6,400 nt of DNA from RI-92 sp037384645 (GCA_037384645.1 JARRNT010000082.1:1-6400); one strand, 5' to 3'; positions 1-6,303 are shown, counted from the first letter of the stretch. Notes: generated by a model from the sequence alone, not told the origin. A program made the numbers and translations.

Positions 1-872
1 GTATATAAAACGGCATTGACGATTTGTGGCAGGACATCTCCAGGAAAGGCGCGCTTTCCAGAGATCATTTCAAACAGGCTGGCACCCACCGCCCAAACAT
101 CTGCACGGGCATCAACAGGGTCACCACGCAATTGCTCCGGTGCCATATAGGCGACGGTACCTATACTATTGCCGGTACTGGTCAGCCGCATGTTATCCAG
201 CTTGGCGATAGCGAAATCAAGGATTTTGGCGCCATTGTCAGTCAGCAAAATGTTAGGTGGTTTGATATCGCGGTGCACGATGTGATGACGATGTGCTTCT
301 GCGAGTCCATCGCTGATCTGGATTGCAATCTCCAAAGCATCAGTTAACGTTAAGGCGCCACGGTCAATGCATTTATCGAGGGTTTCGCCAGCGTAATACG
401 GCATGGTGATGTAAAGCTGGCCGTCTGCTGTTTCATTGACATCGTGGATTACACAAATATGCGGGTGATCAAGACGGGAGGCCGCGCGCGCCTCTGTCAT
501 GAAACGTTCACGGGCTTCGTGATCAGTCATCAGGAAGTCAGGCAAAAATTTGAGCGCAACATGACGGTCGAGTCGTGCGTCATAGGCCTTGTAGATCACG
601 CCCATCCCGCCAACGCCGATTTTCTCGATGATTTCGTGATGGCCAATGTGCTTGCCAATGCGACTGTCGATGACCTCCCTGACCTCGCTACCGATCGATG
701 TCGTCCATTTCGGGAGATCATCCGTATGTGCTTCAACTAATTCCCTGACTTCTAACAACAAGTCTTCATCATCTGCGCATTCTGTTTCCAGATAGTGCAC
801 ACGCTGGCTTTCTGGCAGCGACAAGGCGGCGTCGAATAATGACTGCATCCTGTTCCAGCGCGTTTTATCCAT
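1..872 (-). CDS. Bacterial Ser/Thr protein kinase (PknB-like kinase domain), N-terminal part, runs off the left edge
   Basis: The first 290 residues are visible; the rest lies beyond position 1. The ATG at 872-870 is preceded on the minus strand by CAGGAA (883-878) at good spacing. Residues 1-72 form a helical leader (RW..MQSLFDAAL, then an acidic ELVEAH stretch) often seen at the start of large proteobacterial kinases. The kinase domain starts near residue 77: glycine loop GVGGMG (86-91), ATP-binding lysine K108 in VALK, likely helix-C glutamate E127, catalytic loop HRDIKPPN (200-207, base D202), DFA (219-221), activation-loop GTVAYMAPE (238-246) and DVWAVG (258-263). Such kinases phosphorylate Ser/Thr in the cytoplasm and often carry C-terminal TPR, WD40-like or cyclase domains; which applies here cannot be seen. 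The DFA triad in place of DFG is unusual, but all other catalytic residues are present, so activity is still expected. It is transcribed divergently from the secreted-protein gene at 1185. Confidence 0.93.
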   Translation of the reverse strand, partial: MDKTRWNRMQSLFDAALSLPESQRVHYLETECADDEDLLLEVRELVEAHTDDLPKWTTSIGSEVREVIDSRIGKHIGHHEIIEKIGVGGMGVIYKAYDARLDRHVALKFLPDFLMTDHEARERFMTEARAASRLDHPHICVIHDVNETADGQLYITMPYYAGETLDKCIDRGALTLTDALEIAIQISDGLAEAHRHHIVHRDIKPPNILLTDNGAKILDFAIAKLDNMRLTSTGNSIGTVAYMAPEQLRGDPVDARADVWAVGASLFEMISGKRAFPGDVLPQIVNAVLY

Positions 873-1009
873 GGAAATTCCTGTATATGCGTAAGGTGCT
901 GTTACCGCAGCTAGCATAGCGCATGGCATTCGGAAATGTGGAAAAGCTTGCAAAAGATACATTACATTTTATGAGGAATAATGGTTTCTGGGAGTATTTC
1001 CCCATCAAT

Positions 1010-1039
1010 TTGTAATAACTAATTGTTTTTAATGATAAT
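1010..1039 (+). promoter_or_regulatory. Candidate sigma70 promoter for the secreted-protein gene
   Basis: TTGTAA (1010-1015, four of six matches to the -35 consensus) and GATAAT (1034-1039, five of six to the -10) are separated by 18 bp in the most AT-rich part of the divergent region. Initiation would fall near 1046, giving a leader of about 140 nt before the ATG at 1185. The call rests only on consensus matching; AT-rich DNA yields such matches by chance. Confidence 0.4.
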
Positions 1040-1046
1040 TATTTAG
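1028..1046 (+). promoter_or_regulatory. Fur-box-like sequence overlapping the candidate -10
   Basis: By hand alignment this 19-bp stretch matches the classical Fur box at 13 of 19 positions, with an uninterrupted AATGATAAT core at 1031-1039. It overlaps the candidate -10 hexamer, where a repressor would block initiation. The right half is a poor match, no neighbouring gene is an obvious iron gene, and the local AT content makes chance likely, so this is only a possible operator. Confidence 0.2.
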
Positions 1047-1184
1047 AGTGGGGGGAGAAGGTAAAAATATTTTCGAAATTGATGAGGGAGTTTTGCCTCG
1101 GATAGCGCTTACAGGGTTAAAGGGCCACCGCATTGTTGCCTGGCCAATAGAACCATCTACCAACCCTGATTAAGGAGAAGCGCC

Positions 1185-2093
1185 ATGAAAACGAAACAAC
1201 CTTCTGTTTATAACAAATTCCGTCATGCTGCCATGGGGGTTGTACTGGCAAGTAGTGTCATCGTCGCCGTGCCGGCTCAGGCAAGCTGGTTCGGCCATGT
1301 CAGCAGCCGCGAGCACAAGGTCGCGCACCGCGTCGCTGCCACACCCGGTAATCTCGAGGCTAAGGTCAGGGATATGTCCGGTAAACTGAATGACATTTAC
1401 CAGAAGTTTGAGAATGGTATGCCTATAGTGCAAAAAATGCAGCAGATTCATCTGAAAGAAAAACTGATGAATAACATCGATTATCTGCGAGATACCATGA
1501 GTGATTATGATGATTTTGCAAACGGCGGAGCCGAAAATTTTCGTGGTGACCTGGAAAGCATTTTCGATAATTTTTCCTCCTTTAACCAGGCGATACTGCA
1601 TAAACAGGCACTGAGTAACAGTCTGGATAGGGTGAATCAGCTGGTAGGTAAGTTACCGGTCTCGTTCCTGTATATCCTGCACAAGGCTATTGGAACTCAG
1701 CTGCAGAATATGCAGACCAAGGTGGTGCTGATGAACAGCAATGCACAGGTTCTGGCATCGTTACCCTCTGTGAGCACAGCCATGCAGGACCCTCAGTCTT
1801 TCATTGATAATGCCTGTGACCAGGACCAACATAAAGGCTTGAAAACAAGTTTCAGACTTGCACTTGCTGTTATCAAGATCACCGCCGGCCAGATTGAATT
1901 ATGGGCTGATCATTATGAAAAGCTGGCACCACGTGACCTGGTTCTGGAAGGAGATGCAGTGGGTGAGGGAGCTGGTACTACGGTCAGCAGTCACCCGGCA
2001 CACATTATTCTTGAAGAGCTCAAGTTTCCTGCAAAAGTGACAAAAGAGGTTGTTGAGGATTACAAAACGCTTGCTGAGGCATTGTGCAAATAG
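1185..2093 (+). CDS. Exported helix-rich protein of unknown function
   Basis: I do not recognise this 302-residue protein. It starts at an ATG seven bases after TAAGGAG (1171-1177), a near-ideal ribosome binding site. Residues 1-33 form a classical Sec signal peptide: basic start (K2, K4, K11, R13), hydrophobic core 15-29, and an AQA/SW signal peptidase I site after A33. There is no lipobox cysteine and no later membrane segment, so the mature protein of about 269 residues should be periplasmic or secreted. Residues 55-105 and 120-190 look amphipathic and alpha-helical, possibly coiled coil. The mature part has only two cysteines, C211 and C301 (next to last), which could form a disulfide that ties the C-terminus to the body. 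No enzyme motif is visible. TAG is followed at once by in-frame TAA, then by a strong terminator, so it appears to be a single-gene unit. The divergent kinase is its only near neighbour upstream. Confidence 0.85.
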   Translation: MKTKQPSVYNKFRHAAMGVVLASSVIVAVPAQASWFGHVSSREHKVAHRVAATPGNLEAKVRDMSGKLNDIYQKFENGMPIVQKMQQIHLKEKLMNNIDYLRDTMSDYDDFANGGAENFRGDLESIFDNFSSFNQAILHKQALSNSLDRVNQLVGKLPVSFLYILHKAIGTQLQNMQTKVVLMNSNAQVLASLPSVSTAMQDPQSFIDNACDQDQHKGLKTSFRLALAVIKITAGQIELWADHYEKLAPRDLVLEGDAVGEGAGTTVSSHPAHIILEELKFPAKVTKEVVEDYKTLAEALCK

Positions 2094-2103
2094 TAATTCT
2101 GCA

Positions 2104-2118
2104 ACCATCATGGATGGT
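2104..2118 (+). repeat. Small hairpin between stop codon and terminator
   Basis: ACCATC and GATGGT form a perfect 6-bp stem around the triloop ATG, just after the tandem stop codons of the secreted-protein gene. It is followed by GTTC-AGT-GAAC (2119-2129) and then the terminator hairpin, so the 3' end of this transcript could fold as three consecutive triloop hairpins. It may stabilise the mRNA end; no function is shown. Confidence 0.45.
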
Positions 2119-2131
2119 GTTCAGTGAACAG

Positions 2132-2161
2132 ACGGGGAGCAATGCTCCCCGTTTTGATTTT
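2132..2161 (+). terminator. Rho-independent terminator of the secreted-protein gene
   Basis: A perfect 9-bp GC-rich stem (ACGGGGAGC at 2132-2140 paired with 2144-2152) with the triloop AAT is followed by a T-rich tail, TTTTGATTTT, at 2152-2161. It lies about 40 bp after the stop codon. This is a textbook intrinsic terminator and isolates the secreted-protein gene from kup. Confidence 0.85.
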
Positions 2162-2344
2162 CAGCCGGATGAGGATCATCATTTGTTTCTACGGTATGCT
2201 TTTTCAATCCAGGCTACTTCAACCAAGTATACCCTCAGGTTACGTTATGCAAAGGGCGTGCCCTGTGGACGGAATGCCGTCATGTCTTGTGGCGGCAATA
2301 CTCGTAGTTATCCATGTTGACAGGTGCATATTACGGAACAAGTA

Positions 2345-2373
2345 TGGACTATCGGGAGTGTGTTTTTTATACT
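2345..2373 (+). promoter_or_regulatory. Candidate sigma70 promoter for kup (and psiE)
   Basis: TGGACT (2345-2350, four of six matches) and TATACT (2368-2373, five of six) are spaced by exactly 17 bp. Transcription would begin near 2380, giving a leader of roughly 155 nt before the kup ATG. A perfect TTGACA at 2317-2322 lies upstream but has no good -10 at proper spacing. A second TATA-like hexamer, TATAAA (2383-2388), lacks a -35. This is a consensus-based guess. Confidence 0.4.
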
Positions 2374-2534
2374 CGCGGAAACTATAAAATGAAGTATGTT
2401 TTACATGTCTTATTACCCCGCCAGTCGTCGCAGTTGCAGCAGAATCTTCGTGCCTGCTCAAGTTCAGCCTAAACGACCAGATCTGGCAGAGCGTTTCATT
2501 ACGACGCATTAGCTCCCCACGAGATTCCAGTATT

Positions 2535-4412
2535 ATGTCCGCCAAGCCGCAGGAAAAGCACGCCAATCTGGGCTTAATGGCGCTGGCGGCGCTGGGCATT
2601 GTCTATGGCGATATCGGGACCAGCCCACTGTATGCCTTCAAGGACGCCTTTACCGGCGAGCATGCCCTGATTGCCAGCCAGGCCAATGTCCTGGCGACAC
2701 TGTCAGCCCTGTTCTGGTCAGTGTTATTAATCATCTCAATTAAATACGTCTGGGTGATGCTGCGCTTCGACAACGAGGGCGAGGGTGGCGTTCTCGCGCT
2801 GACCGCCATGGCGCACCGCTTCGCACGGCACAGCCCGCACTGGGCCAAGATCGTGGTCACGGTCGGTATTTTCGCGGCAGCGTTGTTCTACGGGGATGCC
2901 ATTATTACGCCGGCCATCTCGGTGCTCTCGGCGGTGGAAGGGATCCGGGTTGCGACACCGGAATTTGAACACTGGATCGTGCCCATCACGATCGTGATTC
3001 TGATCGCCCTGTTCATGATTCAGCGTCATGGTACCGGCAAGGTGGGCAACCTGTTCGGTCCGGTCACACTGATCTGGTTTATCACCCTGGCAATCCTGGG
3101 TGTGCTGAGTATTATCAAAACACCGGAAGTTCTGCTCGCCGTGAATCCACTGCATGCGGTGAAATTCCTGGTGGAACAACCTGAGCGTACCTTTATTATT
3201 CTGGCCGCCGTGTTCCTGGCCATGACCGGTGGCGAAGCGCTGTATGCGGACATGGGGCATTTTGGCGCACGCGCCGTGCGGGTCGCCTGGTATGGGCTGG
3301 TGTGCCCCGCCTTGCTGATAAATTATTTTGGCCAGGGGGCACTGGTGTTACGCGATGCCGCCATGGTTAATCATCCGTTCTACCTGCTGGCACCGGACTG
3401 GCTGCTTTACCCGCTCGTGGTGCTGGCGACGGCTGCCACCATTATCGCCTCGCAGGCCACCATATCCGGCGCGTATTCGATTACCCTGCAGGCCTCGCGC
3501 CTGGGCTACCTGCCGCGCCTGCGGGTGCTACATACCTCTGATATCCATCGTGGCCAGATCTATATTCCCAGCGTGAACTGGGTCATGCTGATTATGGTCT
3601 TGATCCTGGTGATACAATTTCGAACCGGTGGCGCCCTGGCCGCGGCATACGGTATCGCCGTGTCAGGTACGATGATCATTACGACCATGCTGACCCTGTT
3701 TATCACCCTGCGCCTGCCGGGCAAGCCGCGCCTGCTCCTGATTGCCGCACTGCTCGGTTTCGGCGTCATGGAAATCTTATTCCTCACCTCAAATATGACC
3801 AAGCTGGGGCAGGGTGGCTGGTTACCGGTATTGCTGGGGCTATTTATCTTTACCCTGTTGACCACCTGGAAAGAGGGTACCCGCCTGGTCGGTGTGCAGC
3901 GGCGCGAAATCGATATCCCCATGAGTGATTTTCTTTCCAGTCCCCTGCCCAGCGTTCCGCACGTGCCGGGTACGGCCGTGTACCTGACCTCCGATACGAC
4001 GCTGGTCCCCAGTGCGCTGTTTCATAATCTCAAGCACTACAAGGTGATGCATGAGCGCACGATCTTCCTGCACGTGAAAACCGAGGATATTCCCTACGTG
4101 GCGAGAAAACGCCGGGTAACCCTGAAAAAGCTCGGTGATGAAATGTACCAGGTCACGGTGCATTTCGGTTTCCGTGAGGAACCGGATGTACCCAGGGCGC
4201 TGGAAGGTCTGGTACGACATAATATCGAGCTGATTCCGATGCAAACCACCTATTTTGTAGCGCGCTCGACGGTGATAGATGGGCCAGGCAACCTGCCACA
4301 CTGGCGCGCGGTACTCTACGCCTGGATGACCCGCCAGTCCGAAGGCGCCTCCACCTATTACAACCTGCCACCCAATAGCGTGGTCGAACTGGGCACGCAG
4401 GTGATTTTGTAG
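2535..4412 (+). CDS. kup: Kup low-affinity potassium:proton symporter
   Basis: This 625-residue inner-membrane protein imports potassium together with protons (KUP/HAK/KT family). Its length is close to the 622 residues of E. coli Kup, and the alignment is collinear from the start to the C-terminal ELGTQV. Visible signatures are YGDIGTSPLY (24-33), the GDAIITPAIS stretch (120-129) and EALYADMGHFG (234-244). These carry acidic membrane residues D26, D121 and E234, of the kind linked to ion coupling in the family. About twelve hydrophobic segments span residues 14-443; a cytoplasmic domain fills 445-625. The start is chosen by alignment with E. coli Kup, since the Shine-Dalgarno is poor: only GAGA at 2521-2524, ten bases away. 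The frame is open upstream, at least back to about 2390, but has no ATG, GTG or TTG there. psiE follows after 51 bp without a clear terminator, which suggests one transcript. Confidence 0.97.
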   Translation: MSAKPQEKHANLGLMALAALGIVYGDIGTSPLYAFKDAFTGEHALIASQANVLATLSALFWSVLLIISIKYVWVMLRFDNEGEGGVLALTAMAHRFARHSPHWAKIVVTVGIFAAALFYGDAIITPAISVLSAVEGIRVATPEFEHWIVPITIVILIALFMIQRHGTGKVGNLFGPVTLIWFITLAILGVLSIIKTPEVLLAVNPLHAVKFLVEQPERTFIILAAVFLAMTGGEALYADMGHFGARAVRVAWYGLVCPALLINYFGQGALVLRDAAMVNHPFYLLAPDWLLYPLVVLATAATIIASQATISGAYSITLQASRLGYLPRLRVLHTSDIHRGQIYIPSVNWVMLIMVLILVIQFRTGGALAAAYGIAVSGTMIITTMLTLFITLRLPGKPRLLLIAALLGFGVMEILFLTSNMTKLGQGGWLPVLLGLFIFTLLTTWKEGTRLVGVQRREIDIPMSDFLSSPLPSVPHVPGTAVYLTSDTTLVPSALFHNLKHYKVMHERTIFLHVKTEDIPYVARKRRVTLKKLGDEMYQVTVHFGFREEPDVPRALEGLVRHNIELIPMQTTYFVARSTVIDGPGNLPHWRAVLYAWMTRQSEGASTYYNLPPNSVVELGTQVIL

Positions 4413-4432
4413 CAGGACGTGCTAACGTTACA

Positions 4433-4449
4433 GAGAATATGATGTTCTC
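4433..4449 (+). repeat. Short hairpin between kup and psiE
   Basis: GAGAA (4433-4437) and TTCTC (4445-4449) can pair around a 7-nt loop, extendable by one G-T pair. It has no T-run and so is not a terminator. It ends just before the psiE ribosome binding site AAGGTG (4453-4458), where a folded stem might influence translation or processing of a kup-psiE mRNA. A 5-bp stem can arise by chance. Confidence 0.25.
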
Positions 4450-4463
4450 CTGAAGGTGCAATA

Positions 4464-4922
4464 ATGAAAAACAAAAGCCCCAGCGAGCTTAAATTACACA
4501 TTCAGCGCGCCTACGACATCACCATTGATGTGATTGTCTATGGCCTTATCCTGCTGATGCTGGCGACCCTGATCTTTGCTTTCATCGATGTGCTGGTGGA
4601 TATCATACACCTGATCCCCGGACTGACTAAAATCAAGCTGGACGATGTTGAGTTTCGCGACATGGTAGTAAGCGTACTGGACGTGTTCGTCGTAATTGAA
4701 CTGTTCAGTATCTTTATTAACTACGTGAAAACACATCGCATCCGCCTGTCATTGTTGATCGACGTGACGGCCGTGTTCATTCTGCGGGAAATGATTATTA
4801 AAATCTATGGCAAGATTGCCGCGACGGAACAATTACTGGTGCTGGCCCTGTTGCTCATCGTGATAGTCATTGCGCGCAGTATCACGGGACGTTTGCCACC
4901 GAAAAGCAACCCGAATCCCTGA
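4464..4922 (+). CDS. PsiE-family inner-membrane protein
   Basis: A 152-residue protein with four hydrophobic segments (about 22-48, 66-88, 97-113 and 121-138). The order and the central pattern (VVIELFSIFINYVKTHRI, then a second basic-flanked helix with ILREMIIK) match the phosphate-starvation-inducible PsiE family. E. coli PsiE is 136 residues, so this one is slightly longer, with a Pro/Asn-rich C-terminal tail (145-152). The biochemical function of PsiE is unknown; in E. coli it is induced by phosphate starvation. AAGGTG (4453-4458) is an acceptable ribosome binding site. The gene lies 51 bp after kup on the same strand and is probably co-transcribed with it. I see no convincing Pho box, so phosphate control is not supported here, and I give no symbol because family membership is not proof of orthology. 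Confidence 0.85.
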   Translation: MKNKSPSELKLHIQRAYDITIDVIVYGLILLMLATLIFAFIDVLVDIIHLIPGLTKIKLDDVEFRDMVVSVLDVFVVIELFSIFINYVKTHRIRLSLLIDVTAVFILREMIIKIYGKIAATEQLLVLALLLIVIVIARSITGRLPPKSNPNP

Positions 4923-4931
4923 AGCCGTTCA

Positions 4932-4955
4932 GGCAGCCATCATTGATGGGCCTTT
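4932..4955 (+). terminator. Possible weak terminator after psiE
   Basis: CCATC-ATT-GATGG (4937-4949) forms a perfect 5-bp stem. It can extend through GGC (4932-4934) pairing with GCC (4950-4952) if AG at 4935-4936 bulges out, and it is followed by only three T then a run of A. The position, ten bases after the psiE stop, suits a terminator, but the short T tract makes it weak. Confidence 0.35.
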
Positions 4956-4969
4956 AAAAATAGCACTTC

Positions 4970-5015
4970 GGATACTAAATAGTAGTATATTACTACTCTA
5001 CATTTAATAGTATCC
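4970..5015 (+). repeat. Nested inverted repeat in the leader of the DUF2333 gene
   Basis: An outer pair GGATACTA (4970-4977) and TAGTATCC (5008-5015), perfect over 8 bp, encloses an inner pair AGTAGTA (4981-4987) and TACTACT (4991-4997), perfect over 7 bp with the triloop TAT. The arms are joined by unpaired stretches of 3 and 10 nt. The element ends 17 nt before the DUF2333 ATG. It could be a dimeric repressor operator or an mRNA structure just ahead of the ribosome binding site. It lacks a T-run, so it is not a terminator. The pairing is seen directly; the role is inferred. Confidence 0.6.
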
Positions 5016-5032
5016 ATATATACGGGACGATA

Positions 5033-6067
5033 ATGCAATTTAATCGATTTTTCGATAGCGTGACTCGGTATTTTACTGAGCACCGTTTTGGCCGTGTTGG
5101 CGGAATCCTGTCAGCGTTAATCGGCGTCTATATTCTAGTAACGACCTTTTTGCTATTTTACTGGAGCCAGGAACCTGCCATTTTTAATGTGCAGAAAGTT
5201 GCTGCACAGGATGCGCATAAAGAATCTGTTTCTGATGTCACTGGGTACACATATACCACTGCCCTGATTCATATTGGTGACACGCTTTTGTACAAGCGAG
5301 GAGGCTATCTTTCCAACGATATTACTCCGCCCGGTGTGTTTATGGATGATATTCCCAACTGGGAATTCGGGGCGCTGGTGATGCTGCGCGACGCGACGTC
5401 CTCGTTGCGTAATTATTTTTCGCGCTCCCAGTCCCAGTCGATTGAAAACCCGGACCTTGCCATTGCCGATCCGAAGTTCAATTACGACAATAATTCCTGG
5501 TTATTTACCGAGCGCGAATATCGGAAGGCGATTGCGGCCTTGAAACGCTACCGTGATGGCCTGGCTAAAACACAGGATACATCGACCCAGTTTTACGCGA
5601 GGGCAGATAATCTGGCGCAATACCTCACCGTCGTAAGCCAACGCCTTGGAAGTTTATCTCAACGACTGTCGGCCAGTGTAGGTCAGTTAAGAGTGAATAC
5701 TGACCTGGCCGGGGATAGCGCCGCCAAACAATCTACCGCCACGGGTAATACGGTTATGGTAAAAACTCCCTGGTTAAAGATTGATGATATTTTTTATGAG
5801 GCGCGCGGTTCCACCTGGGCGCTTTATCATATTTTATCGGCCATCAACGTCGATTTCGATGCGGTGTTGCGGAAAAAGAATGCAAAACCCTCCGTAGAGC
5901 AAATTATTAGCGAGTTACGAGAAGCACAAAGGCCGACTTTCTCGCCGATGGTATTAAACGGTGAAGGCTTTGGTTTAACTGCTAACTATTCCCTAACGAT
6001 GGCAAATTATATTTCCAGGGTGAACGCGGCAATTATCGATTTGCGCGCCTTGTTGCAGAATGGATAA
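5033..6067 (+). CDS. DUF2333-family membrane-anchored protein
   Basis: A 344-residue protein that I assign to the DUF2333 family from recalled family features: a short basic N-terminus, one membrane segment (about 23-43), then YWSQEP, GGYLSNDITPPGVFMDDIPNWEFG (within 90-113), RSQSQSIENPDLAIADPKFN (131-150), RLGSLSQRLSASVGQ (204-218), TPWLKIDDIFYEARGSTWAL (245-264) and SPMVLNGEGFGL (304-315). The length fits the family. The single segment with a basic, uncleaved start predicts an inner-membrane anchor and a large periplasmic domain. Function is unknown; no enzyme motif is visible. Residues 222-241 form a low-complexity Ala/Ser/Thr linker that differs in character from its surroundings. The ribosome binding site is modest (GGGA at 5024-5027, five bases from the ATG), and the start is supported by the membrane anchor beginning soon after. 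It lies 110 bp after psiE behind a nested inverted repeat, so it may be a separate unit. Confidence 0.85.
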   Translation: MQFNRFFDSVTRYFTEHRFGRVGGILSALIGVYILVTTFLLFYWSQEPAIFNVQKVAAQDAHKESVSDVTGYTYTTALIHIGDTLLYKRGGYLSNDITPPGVFMDDIPNWEFGALVMLRDATSSLRNYFSRSQSQSIENPDLAIADPKFNYDNNSWLFTEREYRKAIAALKRYRDGLAKTQDTSTQFYARADNLAQYLTVVSQRLGSLSQRLSASVGQLRVNTDLAGDSAAKQSTATGNTVMVKTPWLKIDDIFYEARGSTWALYHILSAINVDFDAVLRKKNAKPSVEQIISELREAQRPTFSPMVLNGEGFGLTANYSLTMANYISRVNAAIIDLRALLQNG

Positions 6068-6207
6068 TGTATCTAAATCAGGATAATTAAATGCTCTCCA
6101 GTCAAACCTCGTGTGTAAACTATCCAGATAATATTATTTATCGGCGCAATAGAGAAACCTGACTGACATTGCGCGCGGAATTAAGCCTTTAGCATGTGCC
6201 TTTAATT

Positions 6208-6226
6208 CAGTAGCAGAAAACTACTG
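6208..6226. repeat. Perfect 6-bp inverted repeat
   Basis: CAGTAG (6208-6213) and CTACTG (6221-6226) pair perfectly around a 7-nt A-rich loop. There is no T-tract on either side, so it is not an intrinsic terminator. It is part of a run of inverted repeats in this gene-free stretch. Confidence 0.45.
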
Positions 6227-6239
6227 GCGAGCAGTTTCA

Positions 6240-6303
6240 GGTCGGTTAGCGACTACAAATAGTTAATGATGCTAGAGCAAGATGTGATGGGCAGCTAACG
6301 ACC
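6240..6303. repeat. Long-armed inverted repeat, 10 bp with one bulged G
   Basis: GGTCGGTTAGC (6240-6250) pairs with GCTAACGACC (6294-6303) over 10 bp if one G of the left arm bulges; the spacer is 43 nt. The right arm has an alternative partner, since GACC (6300-6303) can also pair with GGTC (6310-6313). The GTTAGC...GCTAAC ends recall integron attC boxes, but they face the opposite way from a true attC, so that reading is not supported. Confidence 0.45.

Larger units (their letters stand above)
873..1184. other. Divergent intergenic region between kinase and secreted-protein genes
   Basis: No gene is supported in these 312 bp. The region separates two divergent genes and so should hold promoters for both. 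Its middle (about 1005-1045) is markedly AT-rich and carries the best plus-strand promoter candidate and a Fur-box-like sequence, described separately. On the minus strand I see the kinase ribosome binding site at 878-883 but no promoter good enough to call. The plus-strand gene has a clear Shine-Dalgarno, TAAGGAG, at 1171-1177. A short GGCCA/TGGCC pair around 1123-1144 is too weak to call a structure. Confidence 0.7.
2094..2534. other. Intergenic region between the secreted-protein gene and kup
   Basis: These 441 bp hold the terminator of the upstream gene, a candidate kup promoter and several small palindromes, but no supported gene. Short open frames beginning at 2084 and 2124 run through the terminator stem and lack ribosome binding sites, so I do not call them. 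Small palindromes include AGGGC-GT-GCCCT (2253-2264), GACGG-AATG-CCGTC (2268-2281) and the perfect CCAGATCTGG (2477-2486). A 10-bp palindrome is expected about once in this much non-coding DNA, so none is claimed as an operator. Confidence 0.6.

Noticed and set aside
344..353. TTAACGTTAA palindrome, similar to TAACGTTA at 4423-4430
   Set aside because: The first lies inside the kinase coding sequence and encodes ordinary residues; the similarity is short and probably chance.
24..740. Plus-strand open frames at 24-347 and 444-740
   Set aside because: The minus strand here encodes a full set of kinase motifs, so these are shadows.
2084..2387. Two overlapping short plus-strand open frames after the secreted-protein gene
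   Set aside because: They run through the terminator stem, have no ribosome binding site, and their translations show no domain, signal or composition typical of a real protein.
2477..2486. Perfect palindrome CCAGATCTGG as a kup operator
   Set aside because: A 10-bp palindrome is expected about once in the non-coding DNA of this window, and there is no second copy or regulator.
2240..2599. 119-residue minus-strand open frame across the kup start
   Set aside because: It overlaps the kup start and candidate promoter, is rich in rare-looking composition, and resembles no family; it is best seen as chance.
2736..3260. Long minus-strand open frames inside kup
   Set aside because: They are opposite-strand shadows of a gene with clear homology, with His/Arg/Gln-rich composition typical of such shadows.
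6240..6303. Integron attC site
   Set aside because: The GTTAGC and GCTAAC boxes are in the reverse order to that of attC on both strands, and no cassette or integrase is present.
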